64,000 nucleotides of DNA from Delphinapterus leucas (GCF_002288925.2 NW_022098000.1:5432487-5496486); one strand, 5' to 3'; shown: positions 33,661 to 44,227, counted from the stretch's first letter. Program-made: numbers and translations. Notes: generated from the letters alone by a model not told the origin.

Positions 33661-34191
33661 CAGTACTCTACAGTACAGTACTATACAGACTTATCTAGTA
33701 TCCATAAGTGAAGATCCTAGATAAGTCTTATTTTTCCTCCCAAAGCTTAGCTATTCAAGACATGGTTAGAAATCAGGTGCGCGTGATTCCATACAATTTA
33801 TTGTCCTGACTGGCACGTTTTATAGGCATCAGGGGATGGAGTACCTCTCCATCAGCTGAAGACACTTAACTAGAGCAAGTAAAACAAAACCAGAAACGCA
33901 GCATAGCTTCATCAGAAAGCTTTTCAGTTCCTGGTTTGTGTTCTAACTTGTCCTGAAGTACATAATGAAGAGAGTGTGACAGGATGGTCAGGATGGGGAC
34001 ACTGAGACAACACTGTCACTGAGAAAAGTCACATGACAAGTGCTAACAGTACAAATCCTAATATTCCATTTGCGGCGCTGACACTAAGATTAAATTAAGA
34101 CTGCACCTGCAGAAAACACAGCTGTGCTGGGATGGTCCTCCTACGGGATGTTTGTGTGTCTAAGCTGAATGTTTTCAACATCTCTTTCCAG
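33661..34191. other. Non-coding sequence with a perfect hairpin
   Basis: Unique-looking except for a 12-bp perfect inverted repeat at 33,687-33,698 and 33,717-33,728. Confidence 0.55.
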
Positions 34192-34313
34192 TTGCTCAAC
34201 AAAGGATTAATGAACATAACTCCATTTAATGTGATGAATGTCTCAGAAATATATCTTATTCTAGAATTCATAAAAGACCCTGACTTCCTATCGAAAGGTC
34301 TTCAAAAAACAAG
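34192..34313 (+). CDS. Candidate internal coding exon, gene unknown
   Basis: A 122-bp open segment preceded by a good acceptor (pyrimidine-rich 'tctctttccag', with a branch-like ctgaat about 25 nt upstream) and followed by a good donor (aag|gtaaag). Read from its first base it encodes about 40 residues starting LLNKGLMNITPF and ending KDPDFLSKGLQKT, with two bases left over for the next exon. I recognise no domain. The region is AT-rich and not an obvious repeat. It lies on the strand opposite the stronger exon at 37 kb, so both can be true only if two genes overlap. It may equally be a chance acceptor and donor pair. Confidence 0.3.
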
Positions 34314-35449
34314 GTAAAGAACATAAAATCATATCTAAGTATAAAAATTGAAATTTAAATTTAGATATTAGATTCAATAACGAATCTTGGTCAATGAATG
34401 TTTATTTTAAAAGAAAATTCATGCACCGCAGCCTTCCTACAAATGATAGGAGACTACATAGCTATTTAAAATATTGAATTAATGTAAATTAAGTTGTAAA
34501 TGTGGATGCCCTTCACTTAGTACAAATATTTTACCCTTCCTCTATACTCAGAAATATTTTGTGTTAGGCCATCATGGACAAATCTGTTCCCTTTATGGAC
34601 TCACTTTTCAAATCATTGTAAAAGAAGGGAAATAAACTACTTAGCTTATATGATTATTATGAAAATAAGGTGAAATCAAGTAAACAATATTTTAAAAGAA
34701 TAAAGAATCTGCAGTTATTAATCACTAATATTATAAGGAAAAGAAGACTCAATAAAATTCCAAAGAGTTCTTTTTCTTTTGAGACTATCATATAAATACA
34801 TATACACCTGGATGTGTATATGCATTCTTGTTAACTTGAATCCGCCGTATAGATCTATACGTAAAAAAAGTGGATGGGAATTTTACAATTAAAGCTAGAG
34901 ATTTTTCTATTAACATATCTTTCTTTGTTTCTAAAACCATAACAGCAAATTTTATATTTATTATACCAGAACATAATTAGTGGTTATTCAAGTGAACACA
35001 CACGGAATCATGTAGAAATAACAGGTGCAAGAACTCATAGAGTCATTAATTGCAGAGGCTCTGAGGATTTGGAACAAGAGGCACAAAATAACCGAGAAGC
35101 AGGCATTCCAGGTATCTGTGTGGCTCGTGTGGGTGCTTTGAATTATTTGATGTGGGAGATGACAGTTTGTCTAAAGACAGGGCCAAGCAGGACAGCTGGC
35201 TTGAAGATTAGCCACATGTGAGAGGCTGGGGATTGGAGAAGAGAAGAGGTAGAATCAGAGCACCGGGTAGGGCCAACTCTGGCACAGCTGGACTCTGGGT
35301 TCTGAAACCATGTGCCTGCCCTTGTTTCTCACTTGGGTTCCCGCCGCCAGTTGAACTGCAGACTGTCTTCCTGCCCCGGCTCTTCTTGTAACTGATTTCT
35401 TCTCATGGTTTAGGGTCAGCTCATTGTTGCTTCTTCATAGAGGCTGGTG
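34314..35449. other. Non-coding sequence, nothing recognised
   Basis: AT-rich 1.1 kb with no recognised transposon. This is notable given the density elsewhere. Confidence 0.5.
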
Positions 35450-35660
35450 CCTCCCCAGCGCTCGCTGTCTATTTCTCTGCAGCCTTTATCACCATCTGCA
35501 GCTAGGTTACTCAACCACGTGTCTACTGTTCACTGTGTGCTGCTGCCTATCAGAAGATAAGCTGTATAAGAGGAGGAACTGCATCCCCAGCGGTTTCTGG
35601 GTCATTTTAGTAAACATGAATCGAATAACTGATGGATGGATGAATGGATGGATGGACAAA
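35450..35660 (+). repeat. L2-like relic ending in (GGAT)n
   Basis: 'tctatttctctgcagccttt', 'tcactgtgtgctgctgccta', 'taagctgtataagaggagga', then a tail expanded into GGAT repeats (35,630-35,655), the usual fate of L2 3' ends. Confidence 0.6.
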
Positions 35661-35714
35661 GAAAAACATTCATCTCCAAGGTCCCCTTCAGCTGTACGAT
35701 TTTCCTACTACGTG

Positions 35715-35800
35715 TGTGTGTGTATATCACTGAATCACTTTGCTGTACGCCTGAAACTAACACAACATTGTAAATCAACTATTCTTCAATAAAGAACAGA
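35715..35800 (+). mobile_element. L1 3' terminal fragment
   Basis: 'gaatcactttgctgtacgcc', 'taacacaacattgtaaatca', 'actattcttcaataaagaa', the last ~85 bp of the common L1 tail. Confidence 0.88.
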
Positions 35801-36038
35801 AATCTTGATCAAGATAAATAAAAGTAAATCATAAACACACTGTAGTGAGCAGCAGAATAGCAAAGACAAAGATCTTACCAGGCAAAAGTCAGAGGGAAAA
35901 GTCAGATTACGCAAAATGTACAATGAAAAGATTCATATAAGAATTCTCAACAGCAACGCTGTACATCAGAAGACAGTGTACTCCTATCTTCAAAGGGCTG
36001 AGATAATAGAGTCACCAACCTAAAGCTCTGTGCCGGAC
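35801..36038. other. Non-coding sequence, nothing recognised
   Basis: A-rich sequence between the L1 tail and the SINE. Confidence 0.5.
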
Positions 36039-36048
36039 TGAGCTATCT

Positions 36049-36256
36049 TTTTTTTTTTTTTTTTTGCGGTAAGCGGGCCTCTCACTGTTGTGGCCTCTCC
36101 CGTTGTGGAGCACAGGCTCTGGACGCGCAGGCGCAGCAGCCACGGCTCACGGGCGCAGCCGCTCCGCGGCATGTGGGATCTTCCCGGACCAGGGCACGAA
36201 CCCGTGTCCCCTGCATCGGCAGGTGCACTCTCAACCACTGCGCCACCAGGAAAGCC
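36049..36256 (-). mobile_element. CHR-type SINE (200-bp subtype)
   Basis: Antisense copy: poly-T, 'gcggtaagcgggcctctcac', 'ttcccggaccagggcacgaa', ending 'ccaccaggaaagccc'. TSD tga(g/a)ctatc on both sides. Confidence 0.95.
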
Positions 36257-36879
36257 CTGAACTATCATTAGAATAATAATAATAATAGAGAGTGTACCCC
36301 TAACAGACCTTCTTATTCCAGGAAGAAAAAAATTGAACTCAGAAGGAAGGACTGAGATACAAAAATGCATAGTAAGCAAAGAAATCACTAACTATTTAGA
36401 TCATTCTTTTAGATAGGCCTTGATGGCATAAAGCAGCATAATAAGTATATTGACTCGCGGTTATAAAAAAGGATGGAGTTATGACAAGACGAGGAGAGTG
36501 TTGGCTGAGAATGTTCTAAAGTCTATTAGGAGGTAGAGGCATTTGTTAACCTCAGACTTTGAAAGTCACATATGTGTGATCAGACTGTAACCATCACCAC
36601 CAAGAGAAATGAAATATATAGTTGTCAAATCAACAGGTGCTCTCAAAAAGCTTGTGGTTGAGTGCAGCTAACAAGGTATTTCATGGCACTAGAGCTGATA
36701 GTCTACCTTTTTTGTGAAAGGCCCCCCCCTCCAACAGACCCAGGAGTTCTTTCCTCTCTGTTCTTTGGTGTCATGTCCTTTCCCTTTAGCGCAAATTGTC
36801 ATGACCTGTGCCATGGGGCCATGTCCTGTGTCTTCCTCACTATTGCATCCCAGAACTTGGTACCCACAGGCACTCATGT
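36257..36879. other. Non-coding sequence
   Basis: Contains a short AAT repeat (36,268-36,284). 36,720-36,880 looks L2-like ('cctccaacagacccaggagt', 'ttgcatcccagaacttggta'). Confidence 0.45.
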
Positions 36880-36975
36880 TCGTAGAATGAATGGATGCAG
36901 CTTGCTCAAGGCCACACAGTGCCAAGTGGCAGACGAAGATGAGGACCCAGATCCTTGCAGGCTCAGGCTTGTTTC
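36880..36975 (-). repeat. MIR fragment
   Basis: 'gcttgctcaaggccacacag', 'tgccaagtggcaga', 'gaggacccagatccttgca': the antisense MIR core. Confidence 0.7.
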
Positions 36976-37089
36976 GAAAAAATGGCCGCATCTGAAAAAC
37001 GCTGTGTCCCATGAAAACAGTAGCTGTTGAATTAAAGCAAGAAGAAATCCCTCTAAGATCAAAAATCAACTTTGATCAGAGAAATTCAC

Positions 37090-37280
37090 CTGGGTAACTG
37101 TCGTCAATCTTCTGTTGGTAACTTTGCAGGTGATGCTGGCAATAGAGCAGAGTCCTAGAATAGGCCGTCAGAGCAACCGAGTCGTCCAGGAAGAGCTTGA
37201 CCATATTCATCCCAGGGCAGCCTCCACAGGGGCACGATCCCAGGGGATGGAGAGGGTCGCTGCCCACCAGCTTGTCACCA
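37090..37280 (-). CDS. Probable internal coding exon of an unidentified gene
   Basis: The best protein-coding signal in the window. On the minus strand an acceptor ('gtcttcatccctag') precedes 191 bp that are fully open in one frame and are followed by a donor (ccag|gtgaat). One base starts the exon in a split codon, 63 full codons follow, and one base is left at the end. The peptide starts GDKLVGSDPLHPLGSCPCGG, has a Cys/Gly-rich cluster (CPCGGCPG, about residues 17-24), then a hydrophobic-polar helix-like part (MVKLFLDDSVALTAYSRTLL) and QHHLQSYQQKIDDSYP. Third codon positions are strongly G/C-biased and there are several CpGs, unlike the flanks. No repeat family matches. I do not recognise the protein. 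The rest of its gene may lie outside the window in long-intron fashion. Confidence 0.7.
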
Positions 37281-38037
37281 CTAGGGATGAAGACCCCTTG
37301 TTAAATGCAGTGCGCCTCCCGGCCTGCCGGTGATCAGCTGAAGAGGGGGCAGGTGGGAGGGCTGCAAATTTGCTCCTGGAAGGTTCTGCACTGAATGAGC
37401 CAGGAAGGAAAGGAATTGAGGGAAGGGGAGAAGAGGGGGTGAGAAACTAGAAGGTGTTGGAAGACACCAAGTACTTGTTCCACAATTCTGCCTGGGGCCA
37501 CCTCTTGCAGATCTTCAGCCTCAACACCCCCATTTTAAACTGAGAAACACCACACAACAAGATTAAAGGCTGGGCAAGAAGTGGGGGATCTTTCGAGATT
37601 CTCTGAAGGGCAGCAGACAACTGAGTTAGAAGGAATCACTCAGACTCACGGCGCTGCTGTCCGCGTGGTATTTTCTCCCGCCCTTTCCTATCAGTCAAGC
37701 ACCAAGGAAAGCAGATAGAGAAGGAAACTGACCCCAAAGTCAGCTTCCTTCAAGAGGAGGAGGGCAGTCAGGGGAAGGAAGGAGCGGGGCAGCTCCAGAC
37801 AGGAGGGGAGGGAGGTGCTGAGGATGAGAATTTTTGTTTGGGTTCACGGCTAAACTGAGTTACCATCGAGGTGGGAGTCATACTACATCCAGGTACCTAG
37901 GCCTTGGGGTACAAGATTCAAGTTCTTAAATAGAGCTCATGCCTCCACTTAAACAAGAGTTTCTCTCCTTAACCTGCCTCCCACATAGAGGGCCACCAGC
38001 AAGGAAACACACTCTGCTAGAAAGACTAAAGGAGGTT

Positions 38038-38087
<50 letters not shown>

Positions 38088-39311
38088 CAAGAACGGTCTG
38101 GGGACTTGAGGCAGCAGGAATATGTAGCATTTCTGTCACACTGGAGTGACTAACGTTAGTGTTCTACTCCATCCTTCAACTCTGAGGTACAAGGTGAAGT
38201 CCTGCTTGTGCATTAATTAATCCTTGACATTTTTCACAGGATTGTGGAGTTTTACCAGAAAGGGACTTCATAACTGTCATAACATTTTAATCTCCCTGGG
38301 CCTGGGACCCAGTGGAGCCCTACTGGGTCCCAAGGAGACTTTTTTCTACAATTAGCATTTCAGTCAAAGCCTTAATTCTGCAAAAAGAAAGCAGACTGTG
38401 AACAAAGACTTCCCAAGACACCAGTTCTGACTCTAGCTTCCTGGGGTGAAGTCGGTTGTGATCTAGCCCTGAAATCAGAGCTTTGTCTCTTAAGCCTTGC
38501 TGTCTCTACTTGTTCAAAATGCATGGACTAATACTTTCATCTGTGAATACGTGCATTTTTCCAGGGGCCTTACTGTACACATTTTCTGAGGGGGAGTCTG
38601 TTTTCTCCCACATAGGTTTGAAGTGAGAAGAATCCAGTTCATTGTTACACATTTCCTTAGACTGGATCAGGGTACGGAGCCACCAGCATTTGCCTGTGAG
38701 CTACTGCTATAAAGAAGCCCCTTGCAAACGTTACCTGTCAGAGTGCTGTCACGTCTTCATTGATAGCAGATACTTGGCGTTAGCGAATCAACCACTGGGT
38801 TAATGAGAACTCAGACTCGCAGCCTCCCCTCCGCTCATAGAATAAACACTGTTTTCCTTTGGCCTAATTACTAGATGTTCTTAAACATCATCATTTTGTA
38901 AAAGAAAGCAGGACTACAAATTACTTCATGAACCGCACTGTGGGAACTCAGAAATGTGCCTGCAGTTTGGAGAGCGTTTGTAACAGTCCGTAGGACACAG
39001 CGCTGGTCGCGGGCAGCAGGCAGTCTCTGCAGATACCGTGCTATTTCCTGCACTGTCCCTTACTGTCCACACAGCCCCTACCTAAAAAAGGTCAGATGGG
39101 AATCAGAATGTCTTTTTCCTTTCTCAACAGATTTTGTGTGGTCGGGTCCATAAAGCTGCTGGCCTCGGGGATAATCTAGATTTCTTCCCCAAAGCCCCAC
39201 AGCCAATATCTCTTGCCATGATTAAATGAAAAAATTCAACAAACAAAAAGTCATCACACCACCACCACCATGAACAACAACAAAACTCAGAGACTTACTT
39301 TTGTAAATTTC
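37281..39311. other. Unique non-coding sequence
   Basis: Two kilobases without a recognised transposon. Contains a long GT microsatellite (38,041-38,084). A weak minus-strand exon-like segment lies at 38,871-39,043 (see findings). Confidence 0.5.
38041..38084. repeat. (GT)n microsatellite
   Basis: 22 uninterrupted GT units. Confidence 0.98.
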
Positions 39312-39498
39312 TTAGATAAACAACAAGGTCCTACTGTATAGCACAGGAAACTATATTCAATATCTTGTAATAAACTGTAATGGAAATGGAAAAAAGAATA
39401 TAGATATATACATATGTGTGTATAACTGAATTGTTTGCTGTACCCCTGAAGCTAACACAATATTGCAAATGAACTATACTTCAATTTTAAAAAAACAA
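39312..39498 (+). mobile_element. L1 3' terminal fragment
   Basis: 'tagataaacaacaaggtcct', 'actgtatagcacaggaaact', 'ataactgaattgtttgctgt', 'tatacttcaattttaaaaaa'. Confidence 0.93.
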
Positions 39499-39892
39499 AA
39501 GTAATTTTCTTTAACTCAGTGAAGCCTGATGAAATACCTCAGGGTTCATAGTGGGTCAGTTATGTTGAATTACTATTATAGAATTTTATTTGAATACTTA
39601 GCCTAAAGGAGCCTTGCCTAGTCAGATCTGCACAGGTGCCCATATACCAATGGCAAAATATCTGGAACTGGGAAGAAAGAAGCGGCCTATGGGTTGCTGC
39701 TGGGACCCCCAACATGTAGAGTGGTGAGGACTGTTCTTAAACACAAAATCTCCTGCTGAGTATGTCTACAGACCCTGACCAAAGGATCCCTCACCTCTTC
39801 TTGAAAACAGCAAAAGAACGCTGAGAGAACAGCCAGATATGTCATACACAGGTTGTTACACAGGCTGGCATTCCAATACAACCGTGGAGAGC
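39499..39892. other. Non-coding sequence, nothing recognised
   Basis: No repeat or exon supported. Confidence 0.5.
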
Positions 39893-39931
39893 TTATTATT
39901 ATTATTCTACTACTATTATTATTATTATTAT
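39893..39931. repeat. (TTA)n microsatellite
   Basis: TTA/ATT triplets with one TAC interruption. Confidence 0.93.
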
Positions 39932-39994
39932 CACTGCCACTACAGAGTAATAATTCCTGAAGGTATTCTTTGGAGGGGTCATGCGGCGCGCCCA

Positions 39995-40008
39995 CCACTA
40001 GAGGGCGC
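39995..40008 (+). promoter_or_regulatory. CTCF core motif, perfect match
   Basis: ccactagagggcgc fits the CTCF core consensus CCASYAGRKGGCRS at all 14 positions. It sits in a local CpG-rich patch ('atgcggcgcgccca' before, 'cgaagacccttccg' after) outside any transposon. Confidence 0.7.
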
Positions 40009-40919
40009 CGAAGACCCTTCCGTGTTAAGCGCTGTCCCCGGAGCAGAAGTGGGAACCAAGAGCTAAGGGTGGGGCGGACCTCACTTCCACTCAGGACTCT
40101 CTCCATCCCTTAACTCGCATCCCACTGTGGGAGTCACCTCTGAAGGCGAGGGGCGGTGGGGTGGCCAGGCAAGCACTACTTGAAGTGCTTTGAAATTCAA
40201 TATTTCTTTGGAAGAAAAGATTCTTGCCTTTGATAAATTTTATTCATTAAAATATTTCAGCCCTTTGCATGAGCCGAGGCTGTGCTGGCCTCGGACCCCA
40301 GCGCCTCTTGGACACTGCCCGCCGCAGGTGTATTATGGCGAGGCCGACAAGCGAGTTCATCAGCAGACTGCACCGTCCTAAAGGCAACATGAGGGAGCTC
40401 GGGGGAAGGGGGTGTAAGTCAGATGGGGGGTGAGCCAGCAGGCAGTGCGTCCCCAAGGCCTCAGTGTGCTGAGGCTCAGAGACCGGATCAGAAATCACCG
40501 GGTGAAGGAGAAAAACCAGGCAGGAACAGAGATGGCTTTTTGACAAAGTGCTTTCCGTATAACAGAATACATGACAGAAAACCAAAATCCAAATGCAAAA
40601 TAAGAGAAAAAGCCAATAGCTAGTAGCCCGCAAAAAACCCGCCAAAAAAAAAAAAAACCAACCCTGTTCTTTTAACCAGAAACTTTTCTAGTTTTCAGGT
40701 TTGGGATTGAAAAACAATCTAGGAAGAAAACAACAGCATAACCACACTGGCCTGAGATAAGGCATTGGAATATCATCTTTAGAGTGTGTGCCGTCCCCAG
40801 GGGGTGACAGGGCTGCTGGCTGGTAGTGGGGACGTTTCCTCAGAGGGGTCATGTGAAAATATGTCCCCACTTCTCCAAAATGTCCACCTAATCCCCCCGA
40901 AGTGCAGGAGTGCTAAGTG
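40009..40919. other. Non-coding, partly GC-rich sequence
   Basis: The first 400 bp have raised GC and CpG. A minus-strand acceptor-like 'gttgcctttag' near 40,380, followed by an open G/C-biased stretch and an AATAAA (from 'tttatt' near 40,240), could be a terminal exon but is unconvincing. Confidence 0.4.
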
Positions 40920-41070
40920 CTCAGGTTCTCAATCCTGGCCACTGACAGCTTCAGATCACTTGGGGAACTTCTGAAAAACACAAATGTCCTACCTGCTGCC
41001 CCTCCCCCGGTCCAATTTAATTTCTGAAGATTCTCTGGATTATTCTAACGTGAAGTCAGGGTGGAGACCT
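40920..41070 (+). repeat. MER5-like DNA transposon relic
   Basis: 'caggttctcaatcctggcca', 'cagatcacttggggaactt', 'ctctggattattctaacgtg'. Diverged. Confidence 0.55.
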
Positions 41071-41689
41071 CTTGAGTTATACGCAGATGACATTTCGTAG
41101 GGAAAACACAAAATTCCAGTTCAGGATACCCACCACCTCCTTTTCTTCTCTAGAGCACCAGGAATGGATTAAAACCTCTATCTAACTTTTACTTGCACCT
41201 TCAACACCTGAAATGGTATGTAGGTAAAATCTGTTTTCACAAAGAAAGTAGTATTAAAATTAAAATGAATACATAAAGGGTAGGAAGGGTGCCAAAATAT
41301 TTATTTTTATTGTTCTTATGAGTCACATTTTAATTTCTAGAGTCCCCCTCAGATGGGCATCTGACAACTCCTCCCTTCGGTCCTTCTTTTGCGTTTTCTT
41401 CAGGATGCTCTGAGGACCTCCCTGCCCTTTCCTGGGGGTCCCAGCCTCATCTCTGAACAGTAGACTGAGATGCCCCCATCTCTGAAGCTCCCTTTTGGCT
41501 GCATCTGGGACTTTGGGTGGCAGCCTCTACTGAGCTTGTATGTGTGCTGACCGTGAGCAACTTAGAATTTTTCATCTCAGAGCATCTTCAAGACTGACAA
41601 GCCTTCCTTTTGCCGCCATTCATCTCCTCTCATTATTATGCTAACACATTCCTTAATTTTTTCCTGTTACGTTGTCATTGAAATAATTT
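41071..41689. other. Non-coding sequence, nothing recognised
   Basis: No repeat or exon supported. Confidence 0.5.
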
Positions 41690-42205
41690 TTCCCTGTGAT
41701 GATTCATTTTACTTAGCAGCTTGACTGGGCAGTGAGATGCCCAGATAATTGGGTTAAACGTTATTTCCAGGTGTCTGTGAGGGTGTTTCCAGGAGAGAGA
41801 AGCATTTCAGTTGGTGGGCTGAGTAAAGCAAACTGTCCTCCCCAATGTGGATGGGGCCCACTGGGGCCTGTTGAAGACCTAAACAGGGTAGAAGGCAGAG
41901 GAAGGTTGAATTCTACCTCTGTGCCTGACTGCTTGAGCTGAGATCTGGGTCTTCTCCTACCCTTGGATTGGTACTTACACCATCGGCCCTTCTGGCTCTC
42001 AGACCTTCAGATGCTGACTGGAATTACGCCACCGGCTTTCCTGGGCTTCCAGAAGGCAGATCCGGGGACTTCTCAGCTTCCATAACTGCATGAGCCAACT
42101 CCATATAGTAAATCTCTATCTCTAATATATATAGTATAATTAATCTATATTTATATTTATGCATAAAATCTCTTATTTCTTCTCTGGCTGACTAATGCAC
42201 TCCCC
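41690..42205 (+). repeat. Ancient mammalian LTR-like repeat
   Basis: 'cagcttgactgggcagtgag', 'atgcccagataattgggtta', 'gtgtctgtgagggtgtttcc', 'ggaattacgccaccggcttt', 'ccataactgcatgagccaa', an AT-rich 'aatatatat' patch and 'ctggctgactaatgca'. A common eutherian repeat with degenerate TATA tract. I am sure of the repeat, not of its class. Confidence 0.75.
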
Positions 42206-42587
42206 ATCAGGGGATAGTGTGAGAAAGATACAGGCAGTGGTGAAGAGGGGGACCCAGGCCCTGCCACAGCTCCCTGACAGCTTGCAATCAGCCACCACTG
42301 TGCTGAATTGGAAGCTCCAAGGGGCTGGATCCCATCATGGTTACTGCAAAGGGGCATGTTCTTTGCAGCTGGATGTCCTACATTTTTTAAGCACTTTAAC
42401 TTAAACTAGGGGCCAAGACGGCTGCTGCCCATTAAAGTTCATCTTCGTCTGGCAAGAAACAAGAATTCGAGCAAGAACTCTCAGGACTGGAAGGGAAAGT
42501 TTGAGAAACAAAGAGGGCTGAAGGATTCATCCCTGGCAGCCCGGCGCAGCTGGAAGGCAGAACAGCCGCTGCACCTACACCTTTGTG
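42206..42587. other. Non-coding sequence, nothing recognised
   Basis: Ordinary sequence leading into a CTCF-core match. Confidence 0.5.
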
Positions 42588-42601
42588 CCACTAGAGGGCG
42601 G
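42588..42601 (+). promoter_or_regulatory. CTCF core motif, perfect match
   Basis: ccactagagggcgg fits CCASYAGRKGGCRS at all 14 positions. It is in the same orientation as the site 2.6 kb upstream and shares ccactagagggcg with it. A GC-rich run 'ccggcgcagctggaaggcag' precedes it. Confidence 0.7.
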
Positions 42602-43324
42602 GGTTATTTCGGCTGCAGCAGCTGTGTTGGCCCAGGGTTTGCACCAACACTTGATAAATGTATATAATCCTAAAAATAAACACCTCACATTCTGTGATAT
42701 CTTACATTAAAAGCAACATGGCTCATGGAGGAAAAAAAGAGAGAGGCAGGCAACTCAATCAGTGCGACTCTGGGAACAAACAAAATACTGATTCTCATAA
42801 AAATATAAACGGTTGGAGCCACATATTACATGCCAAACAAATAAGAAATACAATGGTCAATAGAGATCTTTAGCAGAAAAGGTGAAAGTAGCCTGACTGA
42901 GGAGGATGAGGAAGGGGTGTAGAACAAGGATCCCGAATATTCGCAGACTGCTGGTGGAGATGCAGCCACAGACGAGGCTGTGTGTGAAATACAGTGGGGC
43001 CGGAAGTGATGCTCTGGTCCTTTGTGCTTTGTTTTGCACGAAGATGGAGGAGACTCGTGCAGTTAGCACTTCTAAGACAGAACAAATGACCAAACTGGGT
43101 AAGAATTCGGGGTGAATACATTTCCCCTCATTATGGAATTTCTCCACCACAGTGTCAGGGGAAGCTGACAAAGCATTCACATCCTGGGGGCGGAAATCTT
43201 GTCTGAGCCAAAGAGACTACCACATTTCCAATTTACTGACATTTCTCAATTTACAGCCATGGTCAGCAATGACTCGTGTGTAGAAAGCAGGCACAACAGA
43301 TCGGCTTTGCCTGGGCTCCCAGGA
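42602..43324. other. Non-coding sequence, nothing recognised
   Basis: No recognised repeat and no exon with both splice sites. Confidence 0.5.
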
Positions 43325-43476
43325 CAGAGCACAGGCTCCAGATGCGCAGGCTCAGCAGCCATGGCTCACGGGCCCAGCCACTCCGCAGCATGTGGGATCT
43401 TCCCGGACCGGGGCACGAGCCCGCATCCCCTGCATCGGCAGGCGGACTCTCAACCACTGCGCCACCAGGGAGGCCC
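43325..43476 (-). mobile_element. Truncated CHR-type SINE
   Basis: Antisense copy holding the head and middle ('gagcacaggctccagatgcg' to 'gcgccaccagggaggccc'). The last ~50 bp and the A tail (expected at its left end) are absent, so the copy was truncated by deletion or rearrangement. Confidence 0.93.
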
Positions 43477-44104
43477 TATTTTTAAGTTTTTTGCCTTTAG
43501 GGATTGGCTTAATAGCTTGGAAGTGCAGCAACACATGGAAAGGTATGTTTGCTGGAATTTATCCCCCTTGTGAATGGTTTTAGTAGGGTGGCCTTTCCAA
43601 ACGCCTGGCCCTCTCATCCTCACTCTTCCAGCTTGTCCAGCCCTCTCTTCACCCCCCTGTGCCCTGGGAGACGCTGAGTTAGTTCACTGAGAAGTTCGGT
43701 CACAACAGTGGCCTTAAAATAACCACAGAGCTAAAGCCGAGGTGATACAGAGTACCGAAAAACAAGGAGATAAAAAAGGGCAAGAAATCCCTAGCATAAA
43801 GGGCCAACGCTCCTTCCCCAGAAAAGGTAAGAATGAAACCCTTGAAGGGTTTCAAAGATAATCTCATATATTACACATATATTACATATATTTTACAGTG
43901 TCATGTTACCCACAAAATCATGGAGTATCACACTAGACGCCTTATTCTGGATTTCTCACTGTATCAAGCAGAAGCTAAGATCAGAATCAAATGAGACATC
44001 CCTTACATAGATCAGTTGATGTAATAGCAGAAAGTGCTAGAAGGCTTCAGTAGAGCCCCAAAACTCTGACACCACTGCTGGAATCAAGATGAAGCCTATC
44101 CCAC
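43477..44104. other. Non-coding sequence with a weak exon candidate
   Basis: Unique-looking. See findings for 43,729-43,826 (plus) and a near-perfect palindrome at 43,834-43,854. Confidence 0.5.
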
Positions 44105-44227
44105 ATGTAAACTGGTGCAGCCACTATGGAGATTCCTTTAAAAACTAAAAATAGAGTTACTATATGATCCAGCAATCCCACTCCTGGGCATATATCTGAA
44201 GAAAACTCAAATTCGAAAAGATACGTG
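44105..44227 (+). mobile_element. Left part of an older L1, split by the big L1
   Basis: 'actggtgcagccactatgga', 'gatccagcaatcccactcct', 'gggcatatatctgaag': the C-terminal ORF2 region of an L1. Its continuation lies 7.8 kb away at 52,048. Includes the left copy of the TSD (44,216-44,227). Confidence 0.92.

Noticed and set aside
40238..40385. Possible minus-strand terminal exon with AATAAA
   Set aside because: The acceptor is acceptable, but two frames are open over this short GC-rich stretch and nothing distinguishes them. Too weak to call.
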